The notes beneath the pieces are model-generated. The model was not told where the DNA came from. It saw only the letters and a list, made by a program, of their open reading frames with translations, and did not search any database. From Lepraria neglecta (taxonomy: Eukaryota > Ascomycota > Lecanoromycetes > Lecanorales > Stereocaulaceae): DNA of 64,000 nt. A program made the position numbers and the translations under genes. Location: assembly GCA_033220425.1 (NCBI GenBank), contig CM065649.1, positions 992,001 to 1,056,000 on the forward strand, read 5' to 3'. This document shows, in pieces, positions 56,676 through 64,000 of this stretch (the stretch's first letter is position 1; each line of letters opens with the position of its first letter).

Positions 56676-57170
56676 ATGGCGAGCGGACTCCTCTTTGATC
56701 CCTTGAAGCTACTCCGCCTAGCACCCCTCATCACCTCCACAGCCACACTCATGTACGCTCATGACCAACATCTCTTCTTCGGTGCCTGGACCCACGAGAG
56801 CTACCGTAAAGAAGCAAACACTTTCCTTCCACGCTGGTTCAAGATCTGCCTCCAACGCGCCATCGTGATCATCTTCACCTTCTACCCCATCACCATGATC
56901 CTCGCTGGAGCTAACATTTTCCTCGGAGATCCTGCGAATCAGAAGGCTACTAACTTCTACTACGGCGGACTAGCTTTCACCTTTGGACATTTCTTGTTTG
57001 GGAAGTGGGCTATGCGGCTTCTCGGCGCCATCGAGAACGATGAATCGAAGGGAAACAGCACTACGGATATGCGGTCTTGGTTGGCTATGAACATGATTAG
57101 GAGCGTGACGGTGGATTTGCTAGGTTTCCTTAGCTTCTTGATGGCTGCGATGGCAAGCTTGAAGCTTTGA
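56676..57170 (+). CDS. small four-span membrane protein (DUF1772-like)
   Basis: Intact single-exon frame of 164 codons with ATG in a good context (CCACCATGG). It has hydrophobic segments near residues 15-27, 60-80, 95-110 and 140-162. The pattern YAHDQHLFFGAWTHE, FTFYPITMILAGANIF, FGHFLFGKWAM and a C-terminal WLAMNMIRSVTVDLLGFLS fits small four-helix DUF1772/anthrone-oxygenase-like membrane proteins of ascomycetes. In those, a conserved Trp and Arg lie before the last helix, seen here as W...R in WLAMNMIRS. Family assignment is moderate. Members act either in secondary metabolism or have no known role. Confidence 0.72.
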   Translation: MASGLLFDPLKLLRLAPLITSTATLMYAHDQHLFFGAWTHESYRKEANTFLPRWFKICLQRAIVIIFTFYPITMILAGANIFLGDPANQKATNFYYGGLAFTFGHFLFGKWAMRLLGAIENDESKGNSTTDMRSWLAMNMIRSVTVDLLGFLSFLMAAMASLKL

Positions 57171-58565
57171 TGGGTTGAAATCTCGAAATGGAGTCGGTGC
57201 CACGTTTGAAGGTCTCGTAGTGGTGGGTCTCCCTGAAGCGTCTCCTCGATACCAAGGTTTCTGCATCCCTTCTAATTTTCCTCAATAGTATCTCAAAAGT
57301 CCCAGCACGGTTTGCTCTATCACCATTACGAAGGTCCTCTTTCGCTTCTGGGAGAGAAGATGACAGATATCAGCATTGAAGGGTTCGCACAGCTCGCTAA
57401 TCACCACCTCATACTCTGGCAGACTTTGCATGCAACGGATAATTAATCCCGTCACAGGACGCTATGCATGCAATTCTTTATTGACCCTCTAAGGGATCAT
57501 CGAAGCAATTGTTCTAAATAAGCTAGTGATGTTCCCCGCAATGCGCTTGTGTTTAGCTGCCGATGCCGTTTAACCTACCCCTCGTTCTGACGTTTGACGC
57601 CTCTTGGCGAGCCCCTCCTCCAACGTTGTCGATGTTGTCCATCCCCCGGACTGAATGCTCTTGCGTGCGCCATTGCATGCGCACTGTGAGGGTCTCGTGC
57701 GATGATTCTTTGAGAGGGTCTCGGCACGAATGACCAGTCTAGCTTCCATTGCACGACTACGCAAGCCTCAACGTGACAGACTCAGTCATCGCCGAAATTG
57801 ACTCCCAAAAGATTCTCTTGTTGGCTTGTGGGTGCTCTGCGTCTGATCGGCTTTTAGTGCCTACCATGCAATTCAGGATCTCGATGAAACTACCCCACAC
57901 TTCCCCAGACGTTAGTCTGAATGCAGGGAAGCTTACCTGAAACTCACTGTTCGTGCGGAATTTTCATCCGTATTGTCAAATACCATGTTTTCTTTTCCTT
58001 GATGCCGTCCAAATCCTTCGTTGATTGGTCAATGGCTACCGTTGGAAAAAGCCCCTCCTGCTGCCAACGTGATCGACGCAGGTTGCTCCAATGGCTTGAA
58101 TTATCGGGCCCTGATTCCATTGCACATCGACAACCCGACTCCAACACTTCCAATAGTACATTCCTGGGGATTCGTCGACATGGCCTGGTATCCTTGACTA
58201 TCTCCTCCCCGGACGCAGAATGGTTGTTGGAGATTTGCAAGATCGTGGCTTACGTTACTGGCTCAGGGTCTAGGAATGCGGAGGAGTCCCACCATACCGA
58301 GATGGGCCTGCAAGATGAGACATTATTCACCCATTAAAGCTGACGAGGCTTCGCGGGGGTGCACGAGGTTCATGCATGCGTTCGTAATCCCAGATTTCGT
58401 GCATAATTCCATATGGCCGAAGGTGGGGCTCCATGTTGTTCTCGAGAGGGAGATATTCATATATGAGCTCTCATACTTGGAATCATTTCGTCTTCCTCAA
58501 GCATTTGATCGAATGCACACTGTAGTCATATTCTGACCTGTGCTGAACTTTCCACTTCATTCACC
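57171..58565. other. long upstream region of the alcohol oxidase gene
   Basis: About 1.4 kb with no supported gene; open frames such as 57921-58337 have no domain. Strongly regulated methanol/alcohol oxidase genes usually have long promoters, so part of this is probably regulatory. Confidence 0.4.
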
Positions 58566-60933
58566 ATGACGATTCCAGACGAAGTTGATATTATCGTGGC
58601 CGGCGGTGTGTATACATTCATTGATACTTGACACGACATGAGGACTGACATTCTATCTAGGTGGCTCGACTGGATGTGTCGTGGCAGGCCGCCTCGCGGC
58701 CCTCGATAGGAACCTCACGGTGTTGCTGATCGAGGGAGGGGAGAATAACCTCAACAACCCATGGATTCCAAAGTAAGCTATTCATCATGCTGCTCTGAGC
58801 GTCATGACTGATACTTTCTAGGCCGGGAATCTACCCAAGGAACATGAAGCTTGACTCTAAGACGGCTTCGTTCTACCACTCTAGACCATCTAAATGGCTC
58901 TCTGGACGGCGTGCTATTGTGCCCTGTGCCAACATTCTTGGCGGAGGTTCCAGCATCAACTTCGTAAGTCCTGCAGGGCTTGGCTACTTGAATCAGGGGC
59001 TAATGAGAGTATAGATAATGTACACTCGAGCCAGTGCCTCAGACTACGACGACTTCTAGGCTGAGGGATGGAAGACGAAGGAGCTCATCCCACTCATGAA
59101 GAAGCATGAGACATACCAACGCTCCTGCAACAACAGAGACATTCATGGCTTCGAGGGCCCAATCAAAGTCTCCTTCGGCAACTACACCTACCCCATTGCT
59201 TGGGACTTCCTTCGGGCCACAGAGTCACAAGGCATTCCTACAACCGATGATCTTCAGGATCTTACAACTGGCCACGGTGCCGAGCACTGGCTCAAGTGGA
59301 TCAACCGAGACACTGGCCGTCGATCAGACTCTGCCCATACCTACATTCATTCCAACATGAGGCAAGTCAGAGAATGTCCCTATAGCTATCGATTTCGTGC
59401 TGACACGCCACCTACAGGAACCATGGCAACCTCCATCTCATGTGCAACACCAAGATCGACAAAGTGATCCTCGAGAACGGTCGTGCTACCGCCCTTCGTA
59501 CCGTCCCCATGAAGGTACTCCACACAAAGCAGCCACAAGAGAAGATCATCAAAGCCCGCAAGCAAATCGTCATCTCCTGCGGAACCCTCAGCACCCCTCT
59601 TGTCCTCCAGCGTTCCGGCATTGGTGATCCCGAGAAGCTGCAGAAGGTCGGCGTCAAGTGCCAGGTCGAGCTTCCTGGTGTTGGTCTAAACTTCCAAGAC
59701 CACTACCTCACATTCTCGGCCTATCGTGCCAAGCCTGACACTGAGAGCTTCGATGACTTCATCAGGGGTGATCCTGAGGTGCAGAAGAAGGTCTATGACC
59801 AATGGAATGTCAATGGAACCGGACCACTGGCTACCAATGGTATTGAGGCTGGCGTGAAGGTTAGACCCACCGAGGAGGAGCTGAGACAGGATTACATGAA
59901 GGAGTTCCGTCCTGGCTGGGACAGCTACTTCGAGAACAAGCCTGATAAGCCTGTCATGCACTACTCCGTCATCTCTGGGTAGGTTCTCCCTCTCAATTGA
60001 CTCAAGGTATGATGCTAATAGTACACAGATTCTTCGGAGACCACGTACTGATGCCCGAAGGCAAATTCTTCACCATGTTCCATTTCTTGGAATATCCTTT
60101 CTCTCGTGGTAGCACCCATATTGTTTCGCCCGACCCATACGAAGCTCCTGACTTCGACGCGGGCTTCATGAACGACGAGCGCGACATGGCACCAATGGTC
60201 TGGGGTTACATTAAGTCCCGTGAGACTGCTCGTCGTATGGACGCTTATGCTGGAGAGGTCACTGACAAGCATCCGTAAGTCTCATCACCACTAGTAGTAG
60301 TAACCCGAAGATTGTGACTTACATCGTACAGATTCTTTGCATACGATTCCCCTGCCGCTGCTCAGGATCTCAACCTTCAAGACACCAAAGCCTACGGCGG
60401 CCCTAACCACCTCTCCGCTGGCATCCAGCACGGTAGCTGGTCCATCCAGGCTAAGCCCGGTAAACCACCCAAGGATAGCTTTGTCCCAAGCAGCAAAGTC
60501 AGCGAGATGCGTGATGACCTTGAGTACACGGCAGACGACATCAAGCACGTTGAAGAATGGGTCAAGCGTCATGTTGAGACTACTTGGCATAGTAAGCTCC
60601 ACCCCTACCCAAACTCCTCACTCAAACCCCAAACTGACGACCACAGGTCTCGGCACTTGCAGCATGGCACCCAAAGATGGCAACTCCATCGTCAAGCACG
60701 GCGTCCTCGACCCCCGCCTCAACGTCCACGGCGTCAAAGGCCTCAAATGCGCTGACTTGTCTATCTGCCCTGATAATGTCGGCTGCAACACTTATAGCAC
60801 TGCGCTCTTGATTGGCGAGAAGGCGGCTATGCTTGTTGCGGAGGATTTAGGATATAGTGGTGATGCGTTGAAGATGGAGGTGCCGGTTTGGCATCAGGGG
60901 ACTTATGAGACTACTGGCATGGCGAGACTTTGA
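58566..60933 (+). pseudogene. GMC alcohol (methanol-type) oxidase, complete except one TAG
   Basis: Eight exons (58566-58605, 58661-58772, 58822-58963, 59015-59361, 59418-59978, 60029-60274, 60332-60591, 60647-60933) join in phase to 664 codons plus stop, the usual length of fungal alcohol oxidase. The FAD motif GGGSTGCVVAGRLAAL spans intron 1, CANILGGGSSINF and the GMC signature ISCGTLSTPLVLQRSG follow, and the C-terminal CPDNVGCNTYSTALLIGEKAA holds the active-site region. The protein ends in ARL, a type 1 peroxisomal signal. The enzyme oxidises short-chain alcohols to aldehydes with release of H2O2. TAG at 59057-59059 (DDF-stop-AEGW) interrupts exon 4. Intron 4 is GC-AG. Either a fresh pseudogene, a polymorphic allele or a read-through case. 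Confidence 0.85.
59362..59417 (+). other. GC-AG intron in the alcohol oxidase gene
   Basis: The sequence GCAAGT...CTACAG (56 nt) sits exactly where the frame must jump from HSNM-R to NHGNLHLMCN. No GT donor nearby keeps the frame. GC-AG introns with an otherwise perfect donor (AG|GCAAGT) are the known minor class. Confidence 0.75.
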
Positions 60934-62117
60934 GTAGCGAGCAATGCGTGGTGGGAGCGCTGATGTATCGAGCTCGGGAAATTAGTTTGTAGTACAATGT
61001 TCCAGCTATAATAGGATATCAAGCTTTCAGCTTCGCGGAATTGGACGTCTGACTCACGAAGAAGGCCACATTTACGAATTGCCCACGACGCATCTACTCG
61101 GCGATTACGACAGCAGCCAAACAGATGATCTAGCACTAGAATTCGGCCCTATAGCCTGCAGAATCTGCCCCAGAAGCAGCCCAAGCTTGCCCCCAAATTT
61201 GCTCCGAAGCCTACCATAGAATTTGTCCCAGAGCCTGTCCCTATGCTAGATAGTGCATTGACAATCTCTACCGCCTTAAGCAATGTGATCGATGACATAT
61301 CGATAACATACATCTGGGAGTCGAAGCTTGCGCCAGGATTCCCTAGGATGGAGGTACTCGATATATTTGTAGCCCAGAAAGCGACCCTGTCGCATTGACA
61401 GAGTAGCTGCTTTGTAAGCAAGACGTCTCATTTGCCTTCTTCGTGAGTCAGGTAACTACTTCACGAAGCAATTCATAAAGTGGTAGGATTGCTTCTGCCC
61501 ACTGCTTAGTTTGACACATTAGCAGCTTCTATTCTACCTGGTATTGTAACCTTTGCACTTATTAGTACCCCTTTCTCGCTATTGGCAGCTTCCTCGCGCT
61601 TAGGTCCAACGCTTTTCGAGCTCCCAATCCTATTGGTATGCGCCATTTCATGCTCTTTCCGCCGCTTTAGATCGTTGTAACTAATTCTCTAACGTGGTGT
61701 TTTGACATTTGCCAACCTTTAGTGCGTTAATGATCAACACTTTTGGCTTCTTTCGTCTCTGCAGCTTGCTCTTCTTGGCTCGCAGCCAGCGCATTCTAAC
61801 ACATTCCCAGCTCTTGCCGCCGTCCATTCGCACTTTGCCTAACTCTCCTTATCCCTACAAAACGCCATTCCACAGCTCGCTGACTTGGTCTTTTGGCATA
61901 CTCCAGCTCTTAATACATCTCATACTGGACAAATGTAGCTTCATCAGCCACTCGAAAGGCGTCATCGACAGGCATAACAGGGATGCTGCACCTTTGACGT
62001 GTAACGACTCCGCGTGGGAACAGTCGAAATTGCAATCCGTTGGCTTGCGATGCTCTGCACCAGCGATGAGCCCGGGCAGCGATCCTGTTCACTCCCGACT
62101 CGGTCACAAAGTTATCT
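60934..62117. other. repeat-like spacer with an inverted repeat
   Basis: About 1.2 kb. An 18-bp inverted pair CTGACTCACGAAGAAGGC lies at 61049-61066 and, inverted, at 61434-61451. Frames between and beyond it (61149-61421 and 61709-62149) contain no recognised domain. The stretch probably contains old DNA-element sequence. Confidence 0.4.
61049..61451. repeat. 18-bp inverted repeat pair bounding ~400 bp
   Basis: Perfect inverted copies of CTGACTCACGAAGAAGGC, with partial similarity continuing outward (GACGTCT near each). They could be the ends of a small non-autonomous element; no target duplication is clear. Confidence 0.5.
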
Positions 62118-64000
62118 TCACCTTATACTTTTCGCTTGGAGGGCTATGATTCCATCATCTCTTACAGATTTGATAAGTTTTGCTGCGTCGTCCATCCCGT
62201 TAGCTTCAGCCAGCTTCAGAGCTTCATTGACATAAGCCTGCGTTTTATAGCTATGCACAGTACCGCTGTACAGCAGCAGTGTTTGCAGGACTTCCACATG
62301 CCTTCCCATTGCTGCAGCACTCAACAGAATGGAGCTAGTGATGATAGCACCGGAGTCCAGCAGTAGACGCACAGTTGTATCATGGCCGTGCATTACAGCA
62401 AAGTACAGTGGTCCATAGCCTGGAAACGAGGTAATGTCATTCACGCCAGCTCCGTGATGAACTAACCAGCGAACAGTTGCATCGTGGCCATTCATTGCAG
62501 CCAGTTCAATTTCTGTCATGCTTAGCAGGTCACTGGAACGTTTGATGTAAAAGCCATGCCGCCGAAGTACTTCCAGGACGTCGACATGACCATTACTCGC
62601 TGCCAAAGATGATGCTATCTCCCCTGTATTATCTATCTTCGTACACATCTCAAGCAGCGCCTTTTTATCGACGCTGCCGCAATTTTCCAGTAAGGCATCA
62701 ACGACGGCACTTTTTCCAGTTTTGGCTGCCTTATGTAGCGGTATTTCTCCATCTTGGTCCTTTTGAGTCTGGTCAGGAGTACTAAGTTCAAAGAGAGTCC
62801 GAACGATTGCAGAATGTCCATTCTTAGCGGCAAGGTGAAGAGGTGTTGTTTCATCTTCCCAAGGGTTCGGTTCAACAAATCCTGCCATGAGCAGTATGCG
62901 AACCACAGCGTCATGACCGTTATAAGCCGCCACTTCTAACGCATCCCATCCTGTGGATTGGTCTCTTTCATACATGTTAAAACCTCTGTCGCATAAGGTT
63001 TTTACCACAGTATCGTGACCACCCTCCGCAGCCAAATATCCGGCTTGACTCAGATAGATGGCTCGATGTTGGCGAAGAATCAGTGAGTCGAGAAAATACT
63101 TCAGCGTGGAAAGATGCCCGAATTTAGCAGCTGTCTCGACCGCCCTCCCCTCGGATATGTCATAGGTGATGTGTTCCATAAAGTATTTTATTACCTCAGT
63201 CTGACCGTGGCGGCAAGCGAGAAGGAATGTTTCGAAGCCTTCGTGCTCATGATATTGTGCAAACAAAGGCCGCAGCAGAACCATATTACCAACCTGAGTA
63301 GCGTAATTGAAAAGAGAAATGTGTGGCAGTTGCATAGTCACGATCGATGACTTCGTACAAGAGCTGCACCCATACGGCCCAAAGTGTTCATTTTCACCCC
63401 AAGGCCGGAACTCAAAAGGTAACGTCTTGTACATTGCCAGATCTTGGATCGCTTTTTCGGATTCGGTCTTCATAGAATTTCTTGTATGGGGTTCCCAGTA
63501 GTTGATGACATAGTCAAGCAACTTGAATTTGTCCTTAATATCTACAGAGGCATTTGCACTTGGATTACCTTGTACGGTCACGTGCTTTGTATAATCGATC
63601 TCCGGTGCCTTCATCGCCGGCTTTCCACCTAGCAATCGATAAGGTATCTGCAACAAAGACCTATGTAGTCCTAGGATACTAGGTATCCCCAGTGGCCCCT
63701 CTGATTCAAGTAGACCTTCACGCTCGAACTTGCGTTTTGGCGGCAGCTTGGTAACTTGCGTCTCGAAATCCGAGAAGCACAGGTAAGAAACACAGAGGGT
63801 TCCAACCCAGGCGTCAGCTTCGTGAAATCGAAAACAAAAGAAGTCGGCGCTTCTATCTGAGACGTCGGAGAGCAGATGTTGTTGAACCGTATGATGTGCA
63901 AATCGTACTGTTCTATCACGTGGATCTCGGACAACTAAGCCTTTGCAAGACTCGATAAGGAGCACTTCGTCCGGGATCTTTGTGACGTCCAAGGATTTTT
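62118..64000 (-). CDS. ankyrin-repeat STAND protein, C-terminal part (runs off the window)
   Basis: The reverse frame is open from the window edge to the stop at 62118, about 627 codons. The first part, IPDEVLLIESCKGLVVRDPR with DRTVRFAHHTVQQHLL, is the segment that follows the NACHT domain in fungal NACHT-ankyrin proteins. After a linker come about eight ankyrin units (GWDALEVAAYNGHDAVVRIL, TTPLHLAAKNGHSAIVRTLF, EIPLHKAAKTGKSAVVDALL, TEIELAAMNGHDATVRWLVH, YGPLYFAVMHGHDTTVRLLL). The N-terminal effector and NACHT domains would lie beyond 64000. Such proteins are candidate immune or incompatibility receptors. The visible frame is unbroken, in contrast to many neighbours. Confidence 0.85.
   Translation of the reverse strand, partial: KSLDVTKIPDEVLLIESCKGLVVRDPRDRTVRFAHHTVQQHLLSDVSDRSADFFCFRFHEADAWVGTLCVSYLCFSDFETQVTKLPPKRKFEREGLLESEGPLGIPSILGLHRSLLQIPYRLLGGKPAMKAPEIDYTKHVTVQGNPSANASVDIKDKFKLLDYVINYWEPHTRNSMKTESEKAIQDLAMYKTLPFEFRPWGENEHFGPYGCSSCTKSSIVTMQLPHISLFNYATQVGNMVLLRPLFAQYHEHEGFETFLLACRHGQTEVIKYFMEHITYDISEGRAVETAAKFGHLSTLKYFLDSLILRQHRAIYLSQAGYLAAEGGHDTVVKTLCDRGFNMYERDQSTGWDALEVAAYNGHDAVVRILLMAGFVEPNPWEDETTPLHLAAKNGHSAIVRTLFELSTPDQTQKDQDGEIPLHKAAKTGKSAVVDALLENCGSVDKKALLEMCTKIDNTGEIASSLAASNGHVDVLEVLRRHGFYIKRSSDLLSMTEIELAAMNGHDATVRWLVHHGAGVNDITSFPGYGPLYFAVMHGHDTTVRLLLDSGAIITSSILLSAAAMGRHVEVLQTLLLYSGTVHSYKTQAYVNEALKLAEANGMDDAAKLIKSVRDDGIIALQAKSIR

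Noticed and set aside
57921-58337. Forward frame of 138 codons before the alcohol oxidase
   Set aside because: No family resemblance and no splice continuity with the oxidase.

Overview
The window looks like nuclear DNA of a filamentous ascomycete (Pezizomycotina). Most genes are split by short GT-AG introns of about 45-75 nt with CTAAC/CTGAC-like branch sites. The families are typical of these fungi: Dal5-type MFS, TauD dioxygenase, rhodopsin-fold membrane proteins, GMC alcohol oxidase, NB-ARC/TPR and ankyrin STAND proteins, DUF6590. Several transposon relics are AT-shifted in the way repeat-induced point mutation (RIP) leaves them. All homology calls come from reading translated exons; no search was run. 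I recognised no tRNA, rRNA or CRISPR array.

Layout. 1-9.7 kb: tail of an unknown gene, an MFS permease followed by a TauD/TfdA dioxygenase (a plausible uptake-and-oxidation pair), a small unknown reverse-strand gene, a five-exon DUF6590 gene, and a Gal80-like Gfo/Idh/MocA oxidoreductase. 10-30 kb: accessory ground where intact genes (rhodopsin-fold membrane protein, small single-span protein, NmrA-like reductase, unknown secreted protein) are interleaved with decayed genes (two large multi-span membrane proteins, a GT25-like and two GT34-like glycosyltransferases, a second rhodopsin-fold gene). A short inverted-repeat element lies at 16.4-16.7 kb. 30-40 kb: two hypothetical genes, a secreted IgE-binding-protein-like gene, a disordered ~620-residue protein and a seven-exon amino-acid/GABA-type permease.

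40-55 kb is transposon-rich: a decayed leucine-rich gene cut beside a Fot1/pogo element, a DUF3435 tyrosine-recombinase relic, an orphan first exon of a Na+/Ca2+ exchanger, an LTR-like fossil, an NB-ARC/TPR receptor with eight almost identical 126-bp repeats, a MULE relic, a 39-bp minisatellite, a ~430-bp inverted repeat and a truncated P450. 55-64 kb: a small four-span membrane protein, a peroxisomal-type alcohol oxidase interrupted by one TAG codon, and the 3' part of an ankyrin STAND gene that runs off the window.

The strongest leads are the NB-ARC/TPR receptor (high repeat identity, short amyloid-motif-like N-terminus, transposon setting), which fits a fungal allorecognition or immune receptor, and the alcohol oxidase, which is complete except for one nonsense codon and uses a GC-AG intron.
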